In this document: positions 17,650-24,662 of the stretch, piece after piece
Layout of the letters: each line of letters opens with the position of its first letter
How positions within the stretch are numbered: position 1 is the stretch's first letter
Source of the DNA: Rubripirellula sp.
GTDB taxonomy: Bacteria > Planctomycetota > Planctomycetia > Pirellulales > Pirellulaceae
Direction: 5' to 3'
Length of the DNA stretch: 44,732 nt
Assembly (NCBI GenBank): GCA_029245125.1
Contig: JAQWPZ010000255.1
Coordinates: forward strand, 1-44,732
Translations under genes and position numbers: made by a program
The notes under the pieces: generated by a model
What the model was told of the DNA's origin: nothing
What the model saw: only the letters and a program-made list of their open reading frames with translations
The model's database searches: none

Positions 17650-17671
17650 GGGAAAACCAGGAAGTCGCAAC

Positions 17672-18463
17672 ATGAAACGTTTAACAACCATTTTTCTGTC
17701 AGTCGTGATCGCTGTCGCTGTCGTCGGCTATCTAGCTGGCATGCTCGATGGCATCCCGAATGCCGAAGGCATGGACCAGCACGCATTGGTAACGAGCCTC
17801 GACACGAAAGCAATCGAAGCAGACCCCAAGCTGATTCCCGCGGTCACCTATGCGGAGATTGCGCAAACAGCGATGGGACCAACAGCCGCCTGGAGCAACG
17901 AAGCGAAAGCCCTGCCCAGTGCCGAGTACGATCTCTATACCAAGATCGAGCCGAGCGAAGCGGATAAAGCAGCTTCCAGTGCATTGCGGGCATCGCGGCG
18001 GGCCTACAATGGCGCGCCACCCATCATCCCACACGCGGTCGAGAATACGACAGACGCTGCTTGCTATGCCTGCCACGGTCAAGGTGCAAAGATCGCGGGC
18101 TTACGAGCGAGCGTGATGTCGCATCAATTCCTAGCGAACTGCACGCAGTGCCATGCACCGCCGGCTCCCAAGCCGTTCCAAAATATCGACAGCAAAGTCG
18201 ATTCCAGCTTTGTTGGATTGCCAGCCCCCCGCCAAGGCGAGCGGGCCAGCAAAGGAGCGCCGCCAACGATCCCACACTCGCGCTGGATGCGGGAAAATTG
18301 CAATGCCTGTCACGGTGGCCCACACGGTTGGGCGGGGATGGAATCAACGCACCCTTGGCGAACCAATTGCACGCAATGCCATGCCCCCTCCGCAGCACTC
18401 GACCAGATGCCGGATTCCGACGCCGTCCCAATGCTGCCACCGCTTGACGTGGTAACAAACTGA
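17672..18463 (+). CDS. napB: NapB-like cytochrome with duplicated diheme unit (four hemes)
   Basis: Periplasmic electron donor to NapA. Residues 1-24 form a leader or anchor helix. NapB normally has two c-hemes; here there are four CXXCH motifs at Cys131, 157, 210 and 233. They fall in two similar blocks: GAPPIIPH (114-121) with CYACH and CTQCH, then GAPPTIPH (195-202) with CNACH and CTQCH. The second block (MRENCNACHGG, then HPWRTNCTQCH) is the canonical NapB pattern, so the first looks like an internal duplicate. At 263 aa it is long for NapB. Located 22 nt after napA and before napF. Start ATG 17672 is supported by GAAGTC-type purines and the leader; an in-frame upstream extension overlaps napA and is rejected. 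Confidence 0.9.
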   Translation: MKRLTTIFLSVVIAVAVVGYLAGMLDGIPNAEGMDQHALVTSLDTKAIEADPKLIPAVTYAEIAQTAMGPTAAWSNEAKALPSAEYDLYTKIEPSEADKAASSALRASRRAYNGAPPIIPHAVENTTDAACYACHGQGAKIAGLRASVMSHQFLANCTQCHAPPAPKPFQNIDSKVDSSFVGLPAPRQGERASKGAPPTIPHSRWMRENCNACHGGPHGWAGMESTHPWRTNCTQCHAPSAALDQMPDSDAVPMLPPLDVVTN

Positions 18464-18508
18464 AGCGTCGGGAAGTGTGGTAGCGAATTGAAACAAATTG
18501 GGTAGCGC

Positions 18509-19333
18509 GTGTCGCAGGGCGAAGAAGACTCCGAGAAACAACCGCAGGCGCGTCGACTCGCAGGGGTGAGCCGCCTCGCCGCTGCCTTGTTTCACTTCCC
18601 CGCGCGGGCTTGGGCTTTCTGGTTCAAGCCAAACAGAACCTCGGCAAGCCGCCGAGCCTTTCTGCAGGGCCGCGTTTGGAAACTAGTGCCACGATCAAAG
18701 TTTCCGCCGCTCGTGATGCGGTACCCCCGCACGCGGGCTGATATCGACACGGAAGCCTCCACCGAACCAAGCCACTCAACCCGTCATATCGCGGGGATCA
18801 GCATCGAACCGGTGGCAGCGACCAACCTCGGCCCAGTCCCCAAATTGGCTGCCCAGGCAATACCTGTCCATCGCCCACCCGGCGCCGTCGATGAATCGCA
18901 ATTTTTGTTGGGCTGCACGCGCTGTGGCGAATGCATCGCGGCGTGCCCGCATGACGCGATTCGCAAAGCGGCAAACCGCCTGGGGCCGGTTGCCGGCACG
19001 CCCGTCATCGAAGCCGACCTCGCAGCCTGTCTAATGTGCGAAGACTATCCCTGCATCGCTGCCTGTGAACCAGGTGTCCTCACCGACTCCCTTCCCGTCA
19101 CCATGGGAACTGCCAGGGTTACCGAGCATCTCTGCCTGGCCCATCACGGGACAACCTGCACCATCTGCAGTGAACGTTGTCCCGTTGAGCACGCGATTTG
19201 CGTCAATGACGGCAAGCCCGCCGTCAACGAGGATGCCTGTACTGGCTGTGGTGTTTGCCGTTATGTTTGTCCCGCACCCGAAAATGCCATCCTCTTAATG
19301 CCGGCTTTTAAACGACCGAGGTACACAGCATGA
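18509..19333 (+). CDS. napF: NapF-like cytoplasmic 4Fe-4S protein
   Basis: Iron-sulfur accessory protein for NapA maturation. The pattern SRRAFLQGR (47-55) followed later by RPPGAVDESQFLLGC matches the SRRxxLxGR...RPPW...ESxFLxxC layout of NapF, as do CLAHHGTTCTICSERCP and the terminal CTGCGVCRYVCP. Cluster cysteines: 136/139/142/146, 174/177/182/186, 217/220/224 and 244/247/250/254. SRRAFLQG resembles a Tat motif but sits at residue 47 without a following hydrophobic core, as in cytoplasmic NapF. Compared with enteric NapF it has an N-terminal extension (1-45) and an insert of about 50 residues (60-115). Start is GTG 18509; no better ATG precedes the motif. Its stop overlaps the next ATG. 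Confidence 0.85.
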   Translation: MSQGEEDSEKQPQARRLAGVSRLAAALFHFPARAWAFWFKPNRTSASRRAFLQGRVWKLVPRSKFPPLVMRYPRTRADIDTEASTEPSHSTRHIAGISIEPVAATNLGPVPKLAAQAIPVHRPPGAVDESQFLLGCTRCGECIAACPHDAIRKAANRLGPVAGTPVIEADLAACLMCEDYPCIAACEPGVLTDSLPVTMGTARVTEHLCLAHHGTTCTICSERCPVEHAICVNDGKPAVNEDACTGCGVCRYVCPAPENAILLMPAFKRPRYTA

Positions 19334-19629
19334 ACGATCAGCCCCTGCCAGAAATTTTACAGGCGGAGTGGGATGCTGACCAAGTGAGACAATTATTTGC
19401 GGATCTGTCGGCTGGCGCACAAGTCGAACATGTTCAGTTGCGAACTGACGAGGCTGATGCAACCGTTGACCTAGCTCAAGCGGGTGCTGCTTTCTCCGCT
19501 GGTGCAGCACGAGCCATTCAGGTGCGATATCTGTTCGAAAATGAAATGTGGTGCGACACGATCATGCCCGGGGATCCCACCACGAAGATCATTCGCAATC
19601 GCTTGCCAGACGCTCCACCAACCGAGTAA
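19330..19629 (+). CDS. Small acidic protein coupled to napF
   Basis: 99 aa, not recognised. The ATG overlaps the napF stop (ATGA), so translation is coupled and it belongs to the nap operon. The first half is helical and acidic, with no Cys until CDTIM near residue 75; the second half may be a strand pair (RAIQVRYLFENEMWCDTI). No signal peptide or membrane segment, so it should be cytoplasmic. It could be a nap-associated chaperone or a regulator of assembly; nothing proves either. Confidence 0.75.
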   Translation: MNDQPLPEILQAEWDADQVRQLFADLSAGAQVEHVQLRTDEADATVDLAQAGAAFSAGAARAIQVRYLFENEMWCDTIMPGDPTTKIIRNRLPDAPPTE

Positions 19630-20140
19630 GGAATTTTTCCTAGCCGGCCTGCGGCAGCGGTGACGACACCAGACGCCTCAACCCGCAGCAGAAGTGAATA
19701 TGCAATTCGCAACTTAGTTTCTTTCGGCATCCACGCCTCCCTTGAGCATCCACGCCTCCCTCGAGTGTCTCCGCCTCCTTGGAGTGCCGCCGATCCCTTC
19801 CCTGTGTGCCTACATTCTTTTCTATTGCATGCCTGCATTCTTTTTCGTTTAGCAAAAGCACTCTGCCCGGCACCCCGCGTTTCCGCACTACAAGCCACAT
19901 CCGGTGAGCGAGGCCCGTAACGCGATTAAGACCGCTGGGATCGTTAACGAAAATAGGCCTAGCCGAAACCTGCACCTTGTTGTATACTTTACGTGTTTGA
20001 CACAGAGAACACTCGCGGAGGCTCAGCCAGTACCAGGTATTTTGCTGGCATCGCTGCTGCAATTCGTTGATTGCGGTTGGCGATCGAACCTCCGCTTCGC
20101 TGATCGTTTAAAGATTACCCATCGCTGGACAAAGCCAATC
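19630..20140. other. Intergenic region between the nap operon and ric
   Basis: 511 bases without a convincing gene. It contains decaying tandem repeats (19727-19852) and, nearer ric, TGTATACTTTACGTG (19981-19995), which has half-site likeness to the ATACAC/GTGTAT elements seen elsewhere. The reading frame of ric is open upstream to 19904 but that part has no ribosome binding site and is not ric-like. Confidence 0.5.
19727..19852. repeat. Decaying 19-bp and 23-bp tandem repeats
   Basis: About four 19-bp units start at 19727, 19746, 19765 and 19784; the first two are nearly identical (GCATCCACGCCTCCCTTGA type), the others degrade. They are followed by two 23-bp units at 19807 and 19830 (TGCCTRCATTCTTTTY core). 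No ORF is supported. Confidence 0.7.
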
Positions 20141-20869
20141 ATGCTTACACTCGACCCCCAAATGACTGTTGGTGATTTTGTTCGTCAGCGCCCCTCACGC
20201 GCTCGCGTATTTGAAAATCTGCAAATCGATTATTGCTGTGGCGGCAAACTGACGCTCAACCACGCCTGTGAAAAACGTGGGATGGAAGTCGTCGATGTGC
20301 TGCGGCAAGTCGAAGCATGTGATGCGACCACCGACTCACAGGAAATTGTTGATGCAGATGCGATGACGATGACCGAACTGGCGGACCACATCGAATCAAC
20401 GCACCATGCGTATCTACGCAGCGAGCTTCCGCGGCTAGACGCGATGACGGAAAAGGTGACACGTGTTCATGGCGATAAAGACAAGCGGCTATACCGTATG
20501 CGAGACGCTTTTGTTGCTCTGAAAGCCGAGCTTGAACCGCATATGATGAAAGAAGAGCGCATCTTGTTTCCAATCGTAAGACAATTGGATGCATCGCAAT
20601 CCCGGCCCGAATTTCATTGCGGTAACGTCGCAAATCCCATTCGCCAGATGGAGCACGAGCATGAACAAGCCGGGCTTGCCTTGGCGACTCTTAATGAAAC
20701 CACGGATGGGTACACCGCTCCAGAGTGGGCGTGCAACACGCACCGTGCGCTGCTCGATTCACTTGCGAAGCTCGAAGCAGACATGCATCAACATATTCAC
20801 AAAGAAAACAACGTGCTCTTTCCCAAAGCGATCCAGCGAAACAACGAATCCGGATTGCGAGAAATTTAA
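20141..20869 (+). CDS. ric: Ric/ScdA/YtfE, iron-sulfur cluster repair di-iron protein
   Basis: Cytoplasmic di-iron protein that repairs iron-sulfur clusters or handles NO after nitrosative or oxidative stress. The N-terminal DUF542/ScdA_N domain (MTVGDFVRQRP, 8-18; IDYCCGG, 29-35 with the CC pair at 32-33) is followed by a hemerythrin-like four-helix domain with the ligand set HIESTHHAY, EPHMMKEE, MEHEHEQ and HQHIHKEN. 242 aa is typical. ATG 20141 is used because the domain begins right after it. Its TAA overlaps the ATG of the cupin gene. Location beside nap/nrf and an Rrf2 regulator fits nitrosative-stress defence. Confidence 0.95.
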   Translation: MLTLDPQMTVGDFVRQRPSRARVFENLQIDYCCGGKLTLNHACEKRGMEVVDVLRQVEACDATTDSQEIVDADAMTMTELADHIESTHHAYLRSELPRLDAMTEKVTRVHGDKDKRLYRMRDAFVALKAELEPHMMKEERILFPIVRQLDASQSRPEFHCGNVANPIRQMEHEHEQAGLALATLNETTDGYTAPEWACNTHRALLDSLAKLEADMHQHIHKENNVLFPKAIQRNNESGLREI

Positions 20870-21186
20870 TGGACTTCACCTGTCTCCCGAACGTGATCGA
20901 ATCAATCGATATCCAAGCGGATGGCACGATTAGCAAGACGCTGTACCAAGACAAATCATTGAAAGTTGTGTTATTTGGTTTTGATGCCGGTCAAGAATTG
21001 TCCGAACACACCGCCGCGGTTCCTGCCATTTTGCATTTTCTCGAGGGTCAAGCCGCGGTCACGCTGGGGGAAACAACCCAGCAAGCTGCGGCGAACACAT
21101 TCATTCACATGGCGGCAAAATTGCCGCACAGCATTGTGGCGCAAGAGCCGACCAAAATGCTGCTGATCCTTCTGAAAGGAACTTGA
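20869..21186 (+). CDS. Small cupin-domain protein
   Basis: 105 aa single-domain cupin. The beta-barrel motifs are visible: EHTAAVPAILHFLEG (about 44-58) and the second motif around FIHMAAKLPHSIVA (82-95), with His residues that could bind a metal. The start overlaps the ric stop by one base (TAATG), and the PQQ-propeller gene begins 4 nt after its stop, so the three genes form one transcription unit. The role is not known; small cupins of this kind are found with anaerobic and NO-stress genes. Confidence 0.85.
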   Translation: MDFTCLPNVIESIDIQADGTISKTLYQDKSLKVVLFGFDAGQELSEHTAAVPAILHFLEGQAAVTLGETTQQAAANTFIHMAAKLPHSIVAQEPTKMLLILLKGT

Positions 21187-21190
21187 ATCC

Positions 21191-22663
21191 ATGCTCCAGA
21201 ACCTGACGATAGCAGGCTGTTGCCTATTGGCTTGCAGTTCGTTGCCAACCACCGCGGTGCACGCCGATGATTGGACTGGATTTCGAGGTGGTGGCAGCGG
21301 TACGGCAACCGCCAATTTGCCAAGCCATTGGTCTCCGGAGGAAGGCATAGGCTGGCAAGTAGAGATTCCTGGCTACGGACAATCTTCTCCGGTCGTTTGG
21401 AAAGACCACGTCTATGTCACCAGTAGCGAGGGACCGTTTCAACAAGATTGCCAGGTTCATGCCTTTGATTTGAAGTCGGGCGAAAAACGGTGGGGCCTGC
21501 AAGTTGATGCGACCACGAAAGTTGAGAACTATTTCCGTAACAGCCGGGCAGCCCCCACGTGCTGTGTCGATGAAACGGGTGTCTATTCATTTTTCCCCAG
21601 CGGTGACGTGACGGGGATAACCCATGAGGGGAAAAAGCGATGGACGACGCCGGTCATCAAACGTTTCGGTGAAGTCGAAAACGAACGTGGAGTTGCCAGT
21701 TCACTTGCCCAAACTGGTAAACATATTTTCGTGCTGGTCGATCATCACGGCCCGTCTTACTTAGTCGCCATTGCGAAGAGCGACGGCGCGATCGCGTGGA
21801 AAGCGGATCGTGGCATTCGTGTGCCGTCTTGGTCATCCCCCGTCATTGCCACACACCATGGCCGGCAGATTGTCATTACGAGTTCGGCAGACACGGTCGA
21901 TGCCTACGATGCGGACACAGGAAATGAGCTATGGCAGATCGACGGATTGCAGGGTAACCACATTCCTTCGGCCAGCGTGATTGGCGACAAAGTTTTTATT
22001 GGTTCCACCACGATGTACGGCGGGGCGACAGACGAGAATGCGGTCGCGGGATCAAATTGCTGCATTCAACTGACCACCAAACGTGGGAAACCAAGTTACG
22101 AAGTGCGCTGGGGAGCCGAACGCGCGAATTCGTATTACTCAACACCACTCGCGTTTGCGGGGTATGTCTACTTTGTCAATAAAGTCGGTGTGTTGTACTG
22201 CGTCGATCAGGAGACCGGAAAGCAGTTGTTCGCAAAACGGATTGGGAATCCATGCTGGGCTTCAGCCATTGGCGTGACTCTGCCCGACGGGCAACAACGT
22301 GTTTACTTCGTTTTGAAAAATGGCTTCACGGTGGTTCTTCGTCCTGGGGATCAATACGATCAGGTTGCCCGTAATCAGTTGTATGATGCGGAAGCGATGA
22401 TGGAAGCGAGAGAAGTCGCAGCGAAACAACGCAGCGAGAATGCTGTGCCGCCCGACCAAGCGGCGCCAAAATCGGGTCCAGAAAGAGTATTCGCAGGGAT
22501 GCCAGAAAGTCGTTTGCATCAAATGTTCTCCTATGCTGATCCGATGGTTTACGGCGTCGCTGTCGCAGGCGAACGGTTGCTGATCCGGACGGGCCAACGG
22601 CTGTTTTGCGTTGACGGCCAAACGTCACCAACGCAAGTCCGCCAAATCCCTCCGCCAAAATGA
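21191..22663 (+). CDS. Secreted PQQ-like beta-propeller protein
   Basis: 490 aa exported protein with a signal peptide (1-26, ending VHADD) and repeated propeller blades such as SSPVVWKDHVYVTS, GEKRWGLQV, YDADTGNELWQIDG and DQETGKQLF, each with the W/G pattern of PQQ-type repeats. No dehydrogenase or heme motif is visible, so it is probably a binding or scaffold protein rather than a PQQ enzyme. It is the third gene of ric-cupin-propeller. Such secreted propellers are very common in planctomycetes, so linkage to nitrogen metabolism may be incidental, although the 4-nt gap argues for cotranscription. Confidence 0.88.
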   Translation: MLQNLTIAGCCLLACSSLPTTAVHADDWTGFRGGGSGTATANLPSHWSPEEGIGWQVEIPGYGQSSPVVWKDHVYVTSSEGPFQQDCQVHAFDLKSGEKRWGLQVDATTKVENYFRNSRAAPTCCVDETGVYSFFPSGDVTGITHEGKKRWTTPVIKRFGEVENERGVASSLAQTGKHIFVLVDHHGPSYLVAIAKSDGAIAWKADRGIRVPSWSSPVIATHHGRQIVITSSADTVDAYDADTGNELWQIDGLQGNHIPSASVIGDKVFIGSTTMYGGATDENAVAGSNCCIQLTTKRGKPSYEVRWGAERANSYYSTPLAFAGYVYFVNKVGVLYCVDQETGKQLFAKRIGNPCWASAIGVTLPDGQQRVYFVLKNGFTVVLRPGDQYDQVARNQLYDAEAMMEAREVAAKQRSENAVPPDQAAPKSGPERVFAGMPESRLHQMFSYADPMVYGVAVAGERLLIRTGQRLFCVDGQTSPTQVRQIPPPK

Positions 22664-22743
22664 TGAAACCAGAGCAAGCAAGCAGTCGAGGAGGGTTGAC
22701 AAGAACTCGAATTGCGATTGCCGAACGCCTTTGCGGAAACTAA

Positions 22744-22765
22744 CATACACTCTTGGGTACATAAT
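22744..22765. promoter_or_regulatory. Candidate autoregulatory operator of the Rrf2 gene
   Basis: CATACACTCTTGGGTACATAAT lies 46-67 nt before the Rrf2 ATG. ATACAC and GTACAT are imperfect arms, and ATACACTC...GGGT is shared with the element at 14705-14720. Overlap with the AT-rich TACATAAT, a possible -10, is compatible with repression by the Rrf2 protein. Inference only. Confidence 0.45.
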
Positions 22766-22810
22766 AATGGCAAACCTGTTCAAATCGACTTTTGCAATTG
22801 ACTGGTTATC

Positions 22811-23239
22811 ATGATTTCCAAAACTGCCGAATACGCTTTGCGTGCGACCGCCTGCATGGGAAGCAAACCTGATCAACCTGTCTCCGCAGATGAGTTGGCG
22901 AAGCAAACAAAGGTGCCCAGGCGATACTTGACGCGGGTCCTACAAGACTTGTGTGCCGCAGGAATGGTGCGGTCACGCCCCGGCCCCGGCGGTGGCTACG
23001 AGCTGATCCCTTCGACTGACAAAGTGACCATCCTAGATGTGATCAACACCGTCGATCCGATCGAACGGATAAAGAACTGCCCGCTGGGGCTGAAGAGTCA
23101 CACCAAGCTCTGCCCGCTTCACACTGAGCTTGACCGCGCTTATGCGGCCACTGAAAAAGCATTCGCTGGAGTTACGATTCGTGAGTTGGTCGAATCGGCG
23201 AGTCCAATTATTCCGCTGTGCGAAAGCTCGTCCTCGTGA
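22811..23239 (+). CDS. Rrf2-family regulator, NsrR-like
   Basis: Winged-helix transcription factor of 142 aa beginning [12 protein letters not shown], the standard Rrf2 start. The recognition helix region is [19 protein letters not shown] and the wing is [10 protein letters not shown]. Iron-sulfur ligand region: Cys90 in RIKNCPLG and Cys101 in KLCPLH, with His97 and His104 nearby. The usual third cysteine of IscR/NsrR is absent in this segment. Given ric, nap and nrf around it, NO or redox sensing is likely (inference). DUF3565 starts within its stop (GTGA), so they are coupled. Confidence 0.88.
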   Translation: MISKTAEYALRATACMGSKPDQPVSADELAKQTKVPRRYLTRVLQDLCAAGMVRSRPGPGGGYELIPSTDKVTILDVINTVDPIERIKNCPLGLKSHTKLCPLHTELDRAYAATEKAFAGVTIRELVESASPIIPLCESSSS

Positions 23240-23538
23240 CCCGCTCTGACCTTGCGCGGCAGCAACCAATCACTGGGTTTCACCGGGACACTGAAGATCA
23301 CTGGGTCGCACAACTCGCATGCGGCCACAATCAACACGTGCGTCACGATCCACCACTTGTTCGCCGTTTTTGGACGCAGAGCAAAAATGGTCGGACGTCA
23401 ATGCTTGGCTACGATCTGCCTTGCAAGAAATGTGTCGAAGGTGCCGCACCAGACGAGCAACCGAAGCGACGCCCCGAGTTGCACGCACCGCGTCCCAAAT
23501 TGAACGCACCGCGCAGTTCACCTCTATCCACCGATTGA
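23236..23538 (+). CDS. DUF3565 family protein
   Basis: About 100 aa. [20 protein letters not shown], then [11 protein letters not shown] and LPCKKC match the DUF3565 family, a small protein with a probable Cys/His metal site (CGH...CKKC). The GTG start at 23236 overlaps the Rrf2 stop as GTGA; the longer frame from 23218 is less likely. The last 30 residues are Pro/Arg-rich and vary. Its 3' end overlaps the 3' end of moaA on the other strand by 15 bp. Function unknown. Confidence 0.8.
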   Translation: MTRSDLARQQPITGFHRDTEDHWVAQLACGHNQHVRHDPPLVRRFWTQSKNGRTSMLGYDLPCKKCVEGAAPDEQPKRRPELHAPRPKLNAPRSSPLSTD

Positions 23539-24537
23539 ATACATCGGGCGTGAAGGGCGGTCAAAGGAAAGGTCGTCGGTACCATGACCGCGGTGTTTAG
23601 AAAGCACTGCGTCATGCAACAACTGCGCGATCGTCTCATCGCTACTGCCACCTCGCAACAACTGACGGACGTCGCCCGAATCACCGCCGAACAGGCAATT
23701 TCTCAGTTGCCCGTCAGCGGTCAACCGAAAGCGATTACAGGTACTGCAAAATGGCTCGGTGACCGACGCGATAATCCCAACTGTACCGACACCGTCGTCG
23801 AACTCGTAGTCAGTCGCAGGTGAAGCATTCGGCTGATTTTTGGGAACCACCGGCCGAACCTGCTGTGAGAACATTTTCAAAATCTGCTGACCACTAAGCA
23901 CCTTCGATTCAACCCAGTTGCCATCGGAATCCAGTGGCATAAATTCGATGAACCGCACAGGGATTCCCGTGCGGCGAGCAAATTCGCCAAACGCAACGAT
24001 TTGATGTTCGGTGAAATCACGCATCGCGATCGCATTGATCTTCACCTTGATTCCCTGTTCTTGGCAGACCGCGATCACGTCGAGCACCCTTTTCAGTCCC
24101 GGCCGCCGAGTGATTTGAGTGAAAGCCGACTCATCGAGAGCATCCAAGCTGATATTGACGCTTTTTAAGCCAGCGGACAGCAGATCTGGCAACTGGTCGG
24201 CAAGTAAGATGCCGTTCGTCGTAAGAGAAACCTTTTTGATCCCTGAAATCTCACCGATTGACGCCACCAATTTATGTAATTGTGATCGCACCAGTGGTTC
24301 ACCGCCTGTCAGGCGAACATCATCGACCCCCAAGCCGGCAGCGATCCGCACGACGCGAGTGATCTCTTCGAAAGTCAGTATCTCCCTGCGTTCGGCGTAA
24401 TCTGGCGTATCGGCTGGCATGCAATACGTGCAGCGAAGGTTACAGCGATCGGTCACGCTGACACGCACACTAGTGTGCTTTCGGCCAAATTGATCCACCA
24501 ACACGTTTGGTTCAATCCCTACGGGTAAGATTTGCAA
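23524..24537 (-). CDS. moaA: MoaA, GTP 3',8-cyclase
   Basis: Radical SAM enzyme for the first step of molybdenum cofactor synthesis, needed by NapA. The N-terminal cluster is Cys32, Cys36, Cys39 (CNLRCTYC), with LTGGEPLVR as SAM motif. The C-terminal cluster is FCSTCNRFRL...RNCLFG and the protein ends in the double glycine MYSIGG that inserts into the active site. 337 aa is standard. The start is a TTG at 24537; no ATG occurs before the first cluster, so a downstream GTG (residue 12 or 14) is an alternative. Convergent with DUF3565 and downstream of the porin terminator, so it has its own promoter. Confidence 0.96.
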   Translation of the reverse strand: MQILPVGIEPNVLVDQFGRKHTSVRVSVTDRCNLRCTYCMPADTPDYAERREILTFEEITRVVRIAAGLGVDDVRLTGGEPLVRSQLHKLVASIGEISGIKKVSLTTNGILLADQLPDLLSAGLKSVNISLDALDESAFTQITRRPGLKRVLDVIAVCQEQGIKVKINAIAMRDFTEHQIVAFGEFARRTGIPVRFIEFMPLDSDGNWVESKVLSGQQILKMFSQQVRPVVPKNQPNASPATDYEFDDGVGTVGIIASVTEPFCSTCNRFRLTADGQLRNCLFGGDSGDVRQLLRGGSSDETIAQLLHDAVLSKHRGHGTDDLSFDRPSRPMYSIGG

Positions 24538-24578
24538 ACCAATATTCTAACCACCAAACCGAGTTTCCCACAGGCGCG

Positions 24579-24612
24579 AAAAAAGCGACCGACAGCTTTC
24601 GCCGTCGGCCGC
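24579..24612 (-). terminator. Rho-independent terminator of the porin gene
   Basis: On the minus strand GCGGCCGAC and GTCGGTCGC (one G-U pair) form a 9-bp stem with a 10-nt loop followed by TTTTTT. It begins about 50 nt after the porin stop and precedes moaA. Confidence 0.85.
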
Positions 24613-24662
24613 CCAGGTTGACATCAAAATCACTAAGTGGGGGTTCGTTTCGTCCGCTGCAA

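Noticed and set aside
18509-19333. Assignment of the ferredoxin as NapG
   Set aside because: The SRRxxLxGR element without a hydrophobic core and the CTRC/CTGC arrangement match cytoplasmic NapF better, and no napH follows.
19904-20140. N-terminal extension of ric
   Set aside because: Sequence is not Ric-like and the conserved ScdA_N domain begins right after ATG 20141.
20725-20868. N-terminal extension of the cupin gene
   Set aside because: This is the ric gene read in another frame; the ATG at 20869 overlaps the ric stop.
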